Assembly: GCF_000213975.1 (NCBI RefSeq)
Contig: NZ_GL892076.1
Span: 1,862,384-1,907,497, forward strand
Source: Centipeda periodontii DSM 2778
GTDB taxonomy: Bacteria > Bacillota > Negativicutes > Selenomonadales > Selenomonadaceae
Direction: 5' to 3'
Length of the DNA stretch: 45,114 nt
Every line of letters begins with the position of its first letter. Position 1 is the first letter of the stretch. Shown one piece after another: positions 17,241 to 25,093 of this stretch. A program made the position numbers and the translations under genes. A model generated the notes under the pieces. It did not search any database and was not told where the DNA came from. It worked only from the letters and a program-made list of their open reading frames with translations.

Positions 17241-17324
17241 ATTGCTTCCCCCCCACACAGCTCTCTACTTTTGTAAAAATAAAACCTTTGATCGCCTCTC
17301 CCTAGTTATACTCAAACGTTTTGC

Positions 17325-17353
17325 TTTACATCGTAAACCAAACAAGCTATACT
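17325..17353 (+). promoter_or_regulatory. Promoter and possible operator of the first toxin-antitoxin pair
   Basis: TTTACA (17325-17330) and TATACT (17348-17353) with 17-bp spacing. The small inverted repeat TTTAC-ATC-GTAAA (17325-17337) overlaps the -35 and could bind the antitoxin, as autoregulated pairs usually do. Confidence 0.65.
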
Positions 17354-17381
17354 GGTTCTAAAAGGAAGGAGTATGGTCATC

Positions 17382-17654
17382 ATGTCAACTGTCCCAACAC
17401 AAATAAGAATTGAGCGAAACATAAAAGAACAGGTTGGCGTTTTGTTTTCCGAGCTAGGTCTAGATATGTCCGGTGCTGTTAATATGTTTCTGCATCAGTG
17501 TGTTCTTCGTGGAGGTATTCCGTTTTCTATCGAAATCCCCCGTTATAAGCAAACCACCTTGATGGCAATGGAAGAAGCAAGAAGGATCTCCCGCGACCCG
17601 AATGTCCCTGGCTATGATAACATGGATGATTTAAAGAAGGCATTGGAAGAATGA
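17382..17654 (+). CDS. RelB/DinJ-family antitoxin
   Basis: 90 residues from the ATG at 17382; an in-frame ATG at 17373 lies only two bases from the aaggaagg ribosome site and is less likely. The ribbon-helix-helix N-terminus (TQIRIERNIKEQVGVLFSEL, then MSGAVNMFLHQCVLRGGIPF) is typical of DinJ. The C-terminal part (EARRISRDPNVPGYDNMDDL) would wrap the toxin. It overlaps the toxin gene by four bases, and the pair is expected to repress its own promoter. A second paralogous pair lies at 32.5 kb. Confidence 0.9.
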   Translation: MSTVPTQIRIERNIKEQVGVLFSELGLDMSGAVNMFLHQCVLRGGIPFSIEIPRYKQTTLMAMEEARRISRDPNVPGYDNMDDLKKALEE

Positions 17655-17932
17655 CCTATCGCATCAAATTCACCACTGCTTATAAGAAGAGCTACAAGCG
17701 TGCCAAAAAACGCGGCTTGAACCTCAATCTTCTGGATGATGTTGTCGAGGAATTGAGACAAGGACACAAGTTGGATGCCAAATACCGTGACTACGAACTC
17801 CATGGGAATTGGTCTGGATTTCGCGAGTGCCATATTCAATCGGATTGGTTGTTGGTATACCTCGTTGAAAACGACATCCTAACCTTGACTCTGGTCGAAA
17901 CTGGAACCCATGCAGACATATTCGATGAATAA
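17651..17932 (+). CDS. YafQ-family mRNA interferase toxin
   Basis: 93 residues, RelE/ParE fold. Features of YafQ are visible: YRIKFTTAYKKSYKRAKKRG at the start, KYRDYELHGNWSGFRECHIQ in the middle with the His and Asp that form the active site, and SDWLLVYLV...LVETGTHADIF at the end. The motif ECHI...DWLLVY...TGTH is complete, so it should be active. YafQ toxins cleave mRNA on the ribosome. Start codon overlaps the antitoxin stop as ATGA. Confidence 0.9.
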   Translation: MTYRIKFTTAYKKSYKRAKKRGLNLNLLDDVVEELRQGHKLDAKYRDYELHGNWSGFRECHIQSDWLLVYLVENDILTLTLVETGTHADIFDE

Positions 17933-17971
17933 GTTGTTTGGTCTGCTCCCTAGAGAACGGACAGTAAAAAG

Positions 17972-18011
17972 ATCCCTCCTGTTGTAAAATAAAAATTACA
18001 ACAGGAGGGAT
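17972..18011. repeat. Perfect 16-bp inverted repeat
   Basis: ATCCCTCCTGTTGTAA (17972-17987) pairs with TTACAACAGGAGGGAT (17996-18011) over an 8-base A/T loop. It is followed by an ATG in a short dead frame, and preceded by ggacagtaaaaa, which resembles the left end of IS30 copy 2. It is probably a leftover end of an IS30-like element; no T-run argues against a simple terminator. Confidence 0.55.
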
Positions 18012-18050
18012 TCGTCATGTCTAGGGAAGTATACAAAAATAGAAATGTTG

Positions 18051-18496
18051 TCAGATGAGATTCTCCACCGCATTGGACGGCGCAACGTAGAATTCCGTCA
18101 AACCATGCTCCCGCGCCGTAATCGCCATCAGGAGAATCCCGCTGATCGGACGACAGTTCCCGTCAAGAGAAAGCTCCGCTGAGAAAAGTGCACTCTGCAC
18201 CGCCGTCTCCGGAACCATGCCGTAGGATGCAAGGAGACCGACGGCAATCGGCAGATCAAGCCCCGAACTGTCCTTTCGCACATCGGCGGGCGCAAGATTC
18301 ACCGTCACCCGCTCCTGCCGCAACTGAATGCCGGTGTTCCGAATTGCAGTGCGTACCCGCTCCTTCGATTCCTTCACCGACGTATCGGGAAGCCCTACCA
18401 GTTCAAACCCCGGCAACCCCGGCGACACATCCACCTCAACGTCGATAATCCGTCCGTCAATCCCGAGGGGCACGCACCATAAGTCTTTGCAAACAA
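18051..18496 (-). pseudogene. comM 5' fragment (copy 2)
   Basis: Closely similar to the first ~140 codons of comM copy 1, including the TTG start at 18496 and the upstream promoter. A one-base loss near 18470 breaks the frame before [13 protein letters not shown] short internal deletion joins SNA to VENL, and the gene stops at 18051. The ATPase core is absent. Together with its upstream block it forms the left border of the nuclease/FtsZ-like module. Confidence 0.85.
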
Positions 18497-18579
18497 CGGC
18501 CTTCCATCCTACGTCTCAAATATAAGAGAATCATAACACAGGATAGGGGAAGATGGCTAATGATTCTTTGCAAAAGAAA

Positions 18580-18617
18580 AGAGATTCCAAACGCTAGATG
18601 AGACGAATGGAATCTCT
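18580..18617 (-). terminator. Terminator of the 18710-22313 operon, copy 2 of the repeated block
   Basis: AGAGATTCCA (18580-18589) and TGGAATCTCT (18608-18617); on the minus strand a T-rich TTTTCTTTT follows. It lies between the nuclease stop (18710) and the comM fragment. Confidence 0.7.
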
Positions 18618-18709
18618 GTTGTGTTAGGTATTGCTTTAGCGAAGATTGAATCTGATAGGTCTTTCACACGAACATCTTGACCGACTTCGCGTGCTTTATC
18701 TTTCTATAT

Positions 18710-19744
18710 TTACTTATAACTCCACTCCTTCACAAAGGAATCCAGCGCTCTTTTAACCATAGATACCTGATCATCATAGTTTTTTTCATTGTACGGAACA
18801 TAGCCAACCGTCATATATTGTCCAGGGTGGAAATACTTCTTTTGGAAGGATGGAACACATTTTTTGAACTCCTCATATAGCGCACGGCGGATTTTAGAGG
18901 CCTCCCGATACCGTGTGTTTTTGTAGTCACAATTTGCACGTACCTTTACCGCCAAAATGTACGGAGATGACTGCTCTGCACCTCTCTCATCCCCAGAAAA
19001 TGCAGTATCATTTTCAAACTGCAGATAGATGGACTCGATATACTCATAGATTCCCATTTTACGGAGTGCATGTTCATCATTTCTGTCATCAAGGACATGA
19101 AACCACATACCCATGAATCCGCCGGAGGGATTGGAGACATAGCCCCATGATTCGATACAATAGTCCGCTCGTGTCTTTTGCAGATTTGCAAAGAAACCGC
19201 GTGTGCCATCAAATCCCCATTCAGTGATTGGCGCTGTGTTGAATATATTGCTGCGACTTTCGAGTTCTTCTAAATGGAGAAGATAATCCTGGAAGATATC
19301 ATTGGTACAGCTCTTGTATTTTCGTAGAAGTTTGAGAATCTCTGTGCGGCTGAACGTGTAGTCAACCTGCTCTGTATATGGCTGCTCTACAATCTTATAA
19401 TATACCGTCCGAATCCGATCCGCTGGTATACCTTCTTTGACCAGTTTATCCTTATAGACGGCGATCTGATCGCCGTGAACGTTCGTATAGGTCTTATCCT
19501 CAATGATGATGTGGATGCCATCCACGATGACAAGTACATCAATCTTAAGATATTGTCTCTTGATCTCATCAATTTGTGTTGCGTGTCTAAGTCCTGGTAA
19601 TTGGTGAATAAAGTCCAATGCACACGCACAGAGAAGAGAATCTTCTTTCTGATGCTTCTTTTTTCCATGAGCAAGCAGCCAACAAATGAATGCATCCTGT
19701 GACAACTCACTCGTAGCGTACTGAAACAGATTTACCTTTTCCAT
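18710..19744 (-). CDS. PD-(D/E)XK nuclease superfamily protein
   Basis: 344 residues. The N-terminal half has the nuclease core: YLKIDVLVIVDGIHIIIEDK, with Asp69, Glu82 and Lys84 in the D...ExK arrangement. YTNVHGDQIAVYKDKLVKEG supplies the following helix with a Gln often conserved in the fold. The C-terminal half (about 165-344) has GFMGMWFHVLDD and a predicted alpha/beta region, as in the PDDEXK_4 (PF14281-like) family. Such proteins occur in defence islands, with no proven substrate. Last gene of a minus-strand cluster with two FtsZ-like proteins; the gap to the nearer is 73 bp. Low GC compared with the flanking comM fragment suggests acquisition. Confidence 0.82.
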   Translation of the reverse strand: MEKVNLFQYATSELSQDAFICWLLAHGKKKHQKEDSLLCACALDFIHQLPGLRHATQIDEIKRQYLKIDVLVIVDGIHIIIEDKTYTNVHGDQIAVYKDKLVKEGIPADRIRTVYYKIVEQPYTEQVDYTFSRTEILKLLRKYKSCTNDIFQDYLLHLEELESRSNIFNTAPITEWGFDGTRGFFANLQKTRADYCIESWGYVSNPSGGFMGMWFHVLDDRNDEHALRKMGIYEYIESIYLQFENDTAFSGDERGAEQSSPYILAVKVRANCDYKNTRYREASKIRRALYEEFKKCVPSFQKKYFHPGQYMTVGYVPYNEKNYDDQVSMVKRALDSFVKEWSYK

Positions 19745-19817
19745 AATGCACTTTCTGTATCGTAGAATAACATATCAATATCGTAATTCTAGGTTAATAT
19801 AAAATATCCTCCAAACA

Positions 19818-21461
19818 TCAGAGCAATTTCATCCAATTCGGCCGTGCCTCTTTGCAAGACCACCTCGGTACCTGAGCTTCCGTATCTGATGTAGAAATCA
19901 GCTGTCTAGCGATGAATGTGGACTCCTCCTTCTTTTCGCTAAAAGTCTCCGTCGAAATTATATAAGCCATTGGAAAGGACTTATTGATTAACTCTGCCCG
20001 TTCTAATACATCAATCATGTCATCTTGTTTTGTTATGCCAAAACCAACATATACGCCCTGGACGGTTATATCTTTTTCTGGCATTTTTCCTTGTCGAAGC
20101 AGGAAGGCTTCGGAGATGCATCGAATATTTCCTTCCTGCGATCCTAAGCTATTAGAAAAATCCATATAGTCTAATCTAACATAATCCTCTTGTATATTCC
20201 ATATGGAAACCCAGCGGATAAAATCTTTCGCACAAGCCACATCCGCAAAGCAGAAGATTCCCGTACCGTCCACATGCCCATCACACTCATTCTTTCGCCG
20301 CGCAAGCATGGTTTCCATGGAATCATGGAGTATTTTCTCAGAGGATGTTCGATATATGCAGATCATATCTTGCTTCCATAATATGTCGGCTGGGAGATTC
20401 ACTGCATGCTCGTCCGAAACCAACAGAATCATAATCGGATACCATCCATCATCCTCCATAGATAGGAAGTGCTTGAGATCCACATCTTTGTAAAAGTTCC
20501 GCACGGGTATGCCACACACTGCGTCACATACCTTCATGCTGGAATGGAAGTCCTCCAGCACAGGAAACAGACTCTCGTCGACACTGGCAACCTGCAGCGC
20601 GATATGAGGCATGATTTTCAGACCTTGTACAATCTCTCTTGCAATAAATACAACCTCCTCACACTTCTTACCCGCTCTCACTGTCCATATCAATCGTGCT
20701 GCCGGGAAGCAAGGGGTCATCTCCTGCACTTTTTCGCTAATATAATCGAAAAGAACATCCTCCTGCTCTGACATATCCCACCATTCCAGCATTTCATCTG
20801 GGATGAGAGAATGTTCTTCGTCCACACTAAAAGAGATCAGCACGCCCTCTACTGTCTCATCGCGGACAGGCAATTCTCCTGCCTCCGAGATACATTGAAT
20901 TTTCCCATCACGCGATGCCAGCGTTTTACTGACATGCGAATAGTCCAAGTCCCCCATATCCTCATAACAGCTTTTGCCCCACCACAGTCCAAACCAGTGC
21001 ATAAAGTCCTTTGCACAATCCGCATCTGCGAAGCAAAAAACATCTGGATTATTCAAATGTCGATAGAACTCATCTGTTTGCCACGCCAATAAGGGCTGCA
21101 CGGATTCAATAAATTCCCCCACGGAAGCTGTACGGTATATGAGAAGCATATCCTGTTGTTCAAATATCTCCGGCGGCATCGCTGCGATGCGGGTGTCCGA
21201 GACCAACAAGACGCGCCATAGCCATACTTCATCCTCGTCCACATCGTCCTCGCAGCTTTCTCTGTCTAAAGCCCCCTTCCATATCACGTACGGCTCATCA
21301 TCCCCTTCGTATCTTTTGCGCTCTTTATAAAACCGTCGCACAGGCAAACCATATAGGGGATCGCATTCCGTAACGCAGGAATAATTGTGCTCCAAAGGAG
21401 GGACCAAATTCTCATCGATACAGGTAATCCGCAGATCCCAAATTTCCTTGTAGGATGACAT
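19818..21461 (-). CDS. Two-repeat protein with FtsZ C-terminal-domain-like halves, unknown function
   Basis: 547 residues, ATG after ggagggataagg. It consists of two units of ~260 residues (about 1-285 and 286-547), each related to the proteins at 21576 and 43757. Each unit has YGLPVRRFYK or CGIPVRNFYK near residue 35, a W.RVLLVSD/MILLVSD strand, QDMLLIYRT/QDMICIYRT, and VFCFADADCAKDF/IFCFADVACAKDF. The second half of each unit (LDYSHVSKTLASRDGKIQCI, VEGVLISF, FPAARLIWTV, VFIAREIV) resembles the FtsZ C-terminal domain pattern (LDFADVKT, GAxGVLxN, ANIIFG, VTVIATGF). No GTP-binding tubulin signature (GGGTGTG) is present. No signal or membrane segments were seen, so it is probably cytoplasmic. 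Unit 1 carries an acidic insert. The fold assignment is by eye. Confidence 0.6.
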   Translation of the reverse strand: MSSYKEIWDLRITCIDENLVPPLEHNYSCVTECDPLYGLPVRRFYKERKRYEGDDEPYVIWKGALDRESCEDDVDEDEVWLWRVLLVSDTRIAAMPPEIFEQQDMLLIYRTASVGEFIESVQPLLAWQTDEFYRHLNNPDVFCFADADCAKDFMHWFGLWWGKSCYEDMGDLDYSHVSKTLASRDGKIQCISEAGELPVRDETVEGVLISFSVDEEHSLIPDEMLEWWDMSEQEDVLFDYISEKVQEMTPCFPAARLIWTVRAGKKCEEVVFIAREIVQGLKIMPHIALQVASVDESLFPVLEDFHSSMKVCDAVCGIPVRNFYKDVDLKHFLSMEDDGWYPIMILLVSDEHAVNLPADILWKQDMICIYRTSSEKILHDSMETMLARRKNECDGHVDGTGIFCFADVACAKDFIRWVSIWNIQEDYVRLDYMDFSNSLGSQEGNIRCISEAFLLRQGKMPEKDITVQGVYVGFGITKQDDMIDVLERAELINKSFPMAYIISTETFSEKKEESTFIARQLISTSDTEAQVPRWSCKEARPNWMKLL

Positions 21462-21575
21462 TTCCTTATCCCTCCATCATTCGATTGACCATGTGCCTTT
21501 TCCGCGCACAAGTCTTTGAATGCTGCACCTCTCTATGCCATTCGTTTTATCATAATCCATTGCACAAGCAAAATC

Positions 21576-22313
21576 TTAATCGATCAGTCTTTTAGCAAGA
21601 AGTGCGGTTACACTTCGCTCTGGACACATTTCGACAGTCCATATAATATCTGCACTTTCGTGAAAAGAGCTGCATAGTTTCTCCGCTTGTCCACATACTT
21701 CGTACAGTGAAAGCTGCTCATCCCCTCTAAAGATCAACAAAACACCCTGTACTTCTGCATCTTTTGTGGATAGTTCTTCCTGCGGAATGAGTATTTTCTT
21801 GGATATGCAGAGAATATGCCCTCGCTGTGATGCGAATGCCTTGATTACATCATCGAAGTCAATATCAATCACTTGAACATCAGCGAGCATCTGCCATCCA
21901 ATGAAGCGAATAAACTCTTTTGCTGCATCCACATTGGCAAAACAAAAGACTGCAGGATGACATACGGCCTCACTCGGCTCCCTCTTCTGCAGAGAAAAGA
22001 GCGGTCGCACGCATTCGGCCAGCTGCTCCTCGCTGTTTGTCCGATAGACAAGCACCATATCCTGCTTCTTGAGTATTTCGACAGGGATCTCTGCCACGGA
22101 TACATCCGCCATCAAGAGAATACGCCAGACCCAAACATCGTCTTCGGTATGTGTCAAATCGGTTTTTTCTGTCCCTCGACAGAACTGCTTTACAGAAATA
22201 CCGCATTCGATCTCACAGGTCTCCCGATGAGGATCGTATTCCCGCAATGACGGCAGCAAATCATCATGCTTGCACGCAATTCTAAGCTCGCGTGCGCCCT
22301 CGTACACTCGCAT
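21576..22313 (-). CDS. Single-unit FtsZ C-terminal-domain-like protein, unknown function
   Basis: The frame opens at 22367, but the ATG at 22313 (MRVYEGARELRI) has gaggag at good spacing, giving 245 residues. Unit order as in the family: CGISVKQF near 38, VWVWRILLMAD near 62, KKQDMVLVYRTNSEEQL near 84, AVFCFANVDAAKEFIRF near 120. Then follows the clearest FtsZ-like half: IDIDFDDVIKAFASQRGHIL, VQGVLLIFRGDEQLSLYEV and ADIIWTVE, which parallel the FtsZ elements DFADVKTxMS, GVLxNxTGGxDLxLxEV and ANIIFGxxID. The tubulin GTPase half is absent. It lies 114 bp upstream of the two-unit gene in the same direction, forming an operon that ends with the nuclease. Confidence 0.6.
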   Translation of the reverse strand: MRVYEGARELRIACKHDDLLPSLREYDPHRETCEIECGISVKQFCRGTEKTDLTHTEDDVWVWRILLMADVSVAEIPVEILKKQDMVLVYRTNSEEQLAECVRPLFSLQKREPSEAVCHPAVFCFANVDAAKEFIRFIGWQMLADVQVIDIDFDDVIKAFASQRGHILCISKKILIPQEELSTKDAEVQGVLLIFRGDEQLSLYEVCGQAEKLCSSFHESADIIWTVEMCPERSVTALLAKRLID

Positions 22314-22334
22314 TTTCGCGCTCTCCTCACCAAG

Positions 22335-22393
22335 TTGATTTCCTGCATACAAATAGGGCCGGCTCAATTCACTATCCTTTGGGCACTATAATT
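22335..22393. repeat. Dispersed repeat shared with 43701-43757
   Basis: About 58 bp upstream of the single-unit FtsZ-like gene match, with few changes, the DNA directly downstream of the FtsZ-like gene at 43757. Shared core: cctgcatacaaa-agggc and caattcact. It suggests that these genes once formed a longer tandem array. Confidence 0.6.
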
Positions 22394-22394
22394 T

Positions 22395-23042
22395 GGCTCT
22401 ACTCCCGAAGTAGTGGAAATGGTATAATCGTCTAGTGTGATGACAAATGGTCGAGAATTTTGACAAGATGCTCGCAGGATCACTGCGGCTAGAGGATCCA
22501 TGGTATATCATAGGCGCAGAATTTAACGAGGAAGAGCCGGCAATCCATATATATGTGGGCGTAGACAAGACGGCTGCGCTGTGCTGTCCTGTCTGCGGTG
22601 CGCCGACCAAACGGTACGGCTACGAGCCGAAGGAACGTATCTGGCGTCATGCGGACTGCCTGTTTTATCCCTGTTATGTCCACTGCAAGCGTCCCCGTGT
22701 TCTCTGCGACAAATGCGGCGCCGTGCAGGTGAGCGCGCCGTTTGAGCGCAAGAACAGTCGCTTTACCCTGCTGTTCGAAGGCTACGTCATGCTACTCTTG
22801 CAAGACGTTCCTCGTGCCAGAGCCTCCCGTCTGCTTCGCTGTGACGAAAAGTCGCTCGCCGCTATCCTCACGTATTGGGTGCATGACGCGGTAAATCGTA
22901 TGGATCTTTCCGATACCTGCTCCATCGCCATGGATGAGACATCCTTTCGGCGTGGGCACAAATACGTCACCGTCGCCATCGACGCAGACAAGCGCCGTGT
23001 CTTCGATGTCGAACCCGGTCGCGACAAAACGGCGGTCAAAAG
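22395..23042 (+). mobile_element. ISL3-family insertion sequence, left-end fragment
   Basis: Begins GGCTCTACTCCCGAAG, consistent with ISL3 terminal repeats that start GGCTCT. It contains the first ~199 codons of a transposase and is cut at about 23042, where a broken Rpn gene on the other strand takes over. The right end is missing, so the fragment is dead. Confidence 0.78.
22447..23042 (+). pseudogene. ISL3-family transposase, N-terminal half
   Basis: ATG at 22447. The zinc-binding region has CCPVCGAPTKRYGY and RVLCDKCGAVQ (four Cys). HTH and start of the DDE domain are visible: SIAMDETSFRRGHKYVTVAI with the first Asp, then VEPGRDKTAV. Real similarity ends near KRV at 23042, and the frame stops at 23073. 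The remaining ~200 residues, including later catalytic residues, are missing. Confidence 0.85.
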
Positions 23043-23490
23043 AGTGGTGTGTCCTCACGGTTTGCTCCATTGACGTAAAGAATATGCGCCCGATCATCAA
23101 ATGGTCGCTGAAGCTCTTCTATGATTCGCTCGACATGGTAAAGCGGGCAGCCCGCTCCATATATGTCGTTTTCTGTAATGAAGATCACCCACGTTTCCGG
23201 AAGTGCCGAGAACTCTGCTCCTTGTGCCAGTTCCCGTGAATCCATCATGCTACTGTTGTAACGTGCCCGACGTGGAGTTGCTCCCTCATTCGCCGCTGAA
23301 CTTCGCAGTCGTAGAGCTTCCCCTCGCTTTCTTCTGCCAACACGTCAAAGCGCACGCCGCGACCGTAGAGATTGTCCGCGCTCTGCTGCGTGACGACATG
23401 CTTCACAACGAGATCGTCTCGTCCAAAAAAGATACGTAACAGAAGCTGCATTCCCTCGGTATAGTTATCAAAGCATACGTTGAAACATCC
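23042..23490 (-). pseudogene. Rpn/PD-(D/E)XK nuclease-family transposase-like protein, broken
   Basis: Two frames are joined near 23245. First part: LLLRIFFGRDDLVVKHVVTQ, SADNLYGRGVRFDVLAEESE with GKLYDCEVQRR, which is the PD-(D/E)XK signature (D...ExQ form). Second part: YNSSMMDSRELAQGAEF, ETWVIFITENDIYG and YHVERIIEE. These are hallmarks of the recombination-promoting nuclease (Rpn, PDDEXK_2) family. The N-terminus is replaced by a comM 5' fragment and the C-terminus by the ISL3 fragment. Rpn proteins are DNA endonucleases that raise recA-independent recombination. Confidence 0.8.
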
Positions 23491-23536
23491 GTCCATCTAT
23501 CCCGAGGGTCGCCGCACCATAGGTCTTTGTAAACAA
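23491..23536 (-). pseudogene. comM 5' fragment (copy 3), start region only
   Basis: Only about 15 codons remain (TTG start at 23536; FTKTYGAATLGIDGR), fused at 23490 to the Rpn remnant. The upstream promoter (TATAAT complement near 23570), ribosome site and terminator are as well conserved as in copies 1 and 2. Confidence 0.8.
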
Positions 23537-23619
23537 CGGTCTTCCCTCCCACGTTTCAAATATAAGAAAATTATAACACAAGATGAAGGGGATTGCCTAA
23601 TGATTCTTTGCAACAAAAA

Positions 23620-23657
23620 AGAGATTCCAAACGCTAGGTAGGGCGAATGGAATCTCT
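23620..23657 (-). terminator. Terminator of the 23722-24726 nuclease gene, copy 3 of the repeated block
   Basis: AGAGATTCCA (23620-23629) and TGGAATCTCT (23648-23657), followed on the minus strand by TTTTTTGTTG. It lies between the nuclease stop and the comM 5' fragment, as in copy 2. Confidence 0.7.
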
Positions 23658-23721
23658 AAAGAACGAAAAATGCTTTTCTTTGTATAAGCAGCAAAATGTA
23701 TTTGGAAAAAAATACAATCTA

Positions 23722-24726
23722 CTATAGCCGATTTTCCTTTATATCTTTAATCAAGGCTTCCTTTGTCTCCTCACTAATTGAGTACATTGTCATACGAAAC
23801 GGAAAGTCCTTGTTTGCAATTTTTCTCATATCGGAAGCAGACATCGGCGTCTTCAATGTTTGGAAATCCATTAGGTTCATATAATACTCATAATCCGTAT
23901 ACCCATCGTAATCCTTCTTTCTTAGCTTTCCATCAGCAAGCCCATAGGCGATGATACCAATGCCGTTCTGATAAAGAAACACACAATCCCCCTTTTGTAA
24001 TTTTTGGATTTTCTCCATCCAACCGGGATAATAGGCAGCAGCCTTTTTTTCTTGTATCATTTCCTGGGTGCAAGCAGAATCATTACTGCTGTTTGTATTC
24101 AGTACAAAGGCACAGCTTTCATAAGCAAGGAAGCCTTCGACCGGAGAATACATATCGAACTCAATAAAATGCTCATTATTAATTTCATAGACCCAATAAG
24201 TAATTGCGTCTATCTTTAGTCCATTTCCCCGCCAATAGGAGATTGCCTCAATCGTTTCCTGATCCAATCCATTTGTGACAATAATGAATTTCTGTGTTTG
24301 ATTAAAATCTTCTTCTTTTATTTTATTGCCATCCGTAAGATCAAAATATTTTGCGTGTACATCAAGTAAGCTCCCATTACCCGTATGTTGTTTCTGATAT
24401 AAATCATTCAACGTATCATAATCGCTTCTTCCATAAAGCTGCCCATAACGTAATACTTGAAGAAGATTCTCAGACTTCCCAGACCAACGCTTCAATTCAA
24501 ATATATACAGATTTCCCGTTGCGTCCAAAGCAAGAATATCCGGCTCTTCCTGACGTGGACGCTCTGTAAAAATAGTCATGAGATCATTTGAGTAAATGAG
24601 ATCATGTATATTTTGGGATATCAAATTCTCCAAATCTTTTTCCGCCCATTGAATATCAGCCAATGTAATCCTTTTCGCTTTTGTGGTTGCTCCTCTATTT
24701 TTTCCAGTCGAGAGTTTATACAGCAT
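23722..24726 (-). CDS. NucS/DUF91-like endonuclease with C-terminal EVE/PUA-like region
   Basis: 334 residues. The N-terminal half carries a PD-(D/E)XK core: EEPDILALDATGNLYIFELK with Asp63, Glu77 and Lys79, followed by a helix with QVLRYGQLYG. This resembles NucS/DUF91-type nucleases of defence regions. A middle part (QKFIIVTNGLDQETIEAISY) fits the rest of that domain. From about 245 on, YYPGWMEKIQKLQKGDCVFL and GIGIIAYGLADGKL look like an EVE/PUA-like fold that often recognises modified bases; this is inferred from pattern only. Together they could make a modification-sensing nuclease. A remnant of the FtsZ-like family lies just upstream, as with the 18.7 kb nuclease. Confidence 0.72.
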   Translation of the reverse strand: MLYKLSTGKNRGATTKAKRITLADIQWAEKDLENLISQNIHDLIYSNDLMTIFTERPRQEEPDILALDATGNLYIFELKRWSGKSENLLQVLRYGQLYGRSDYDTLNDLYQKQHTGNGSLLDVHAKYFDLTDGNKIKEEDFNQTQKFIIVTNGLDQETIEAISYWRGNGLKIDAITYWVYEINNEHFIEFDMYSPVEGFLAYESCAFVLNTNSSNDSACTQEMIQEKKAAAYYPGWMEKIQKLQKGDCVFLYQNGIGIIAYGLADGKLRKKDYDGYTDYEYYMNLMDFQTLKTPMSASDMRKIANKDFPFRMTMYSISEETKEALIKDIKENRL

Positions 24727-25093
24727 AATGACAGTCCTTTCATCGTTTCACATACATTTTTCCATCAATACAGATAAATACTATATTTCTAATTTCGACT
24801 CTTATATATAGTATTCCTCCTTTTTGACATATCTCTGTCAGGAGAGCACCGCCCTTGATTGACGGGAATCCGTCTGTCTAGATGACTTTATCTTATCAAC
24901 GATTCTTACATACCTGATAAGTCGCCTTCCTTGCAATAAATACGGCCTCTTCACACTTCTTACCCGCTCTCACTGTCCATATAAGTCGTGCTGCTGGAAA
25001 ACAAGGGATAATCTCCTGCACTTTTTCTTCCCATTCCAATAGCGGCAGGTTCCGCACCAAGGAAAGTCTGCTGGTACCGTGGTAGAACCATGT
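24727..25093 (-). other. Gap with a remnant of the FtsZ-like family
   Basis: No intact gene. Minus-strand bases 25030-24930 translate to EKVQEIIPCFPAARLIWTVR and CEEAVFIARKA, nearly identical to the end of unit 1 of the two-unit protein (EKVQEMTPCFPAARLIWTVR). So a third member of the family once stood directly upstream of the NucS-like nuclease. The rest (24730-24900) is A/T-rich, with no further feature recognised. Confidence 0.75.
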
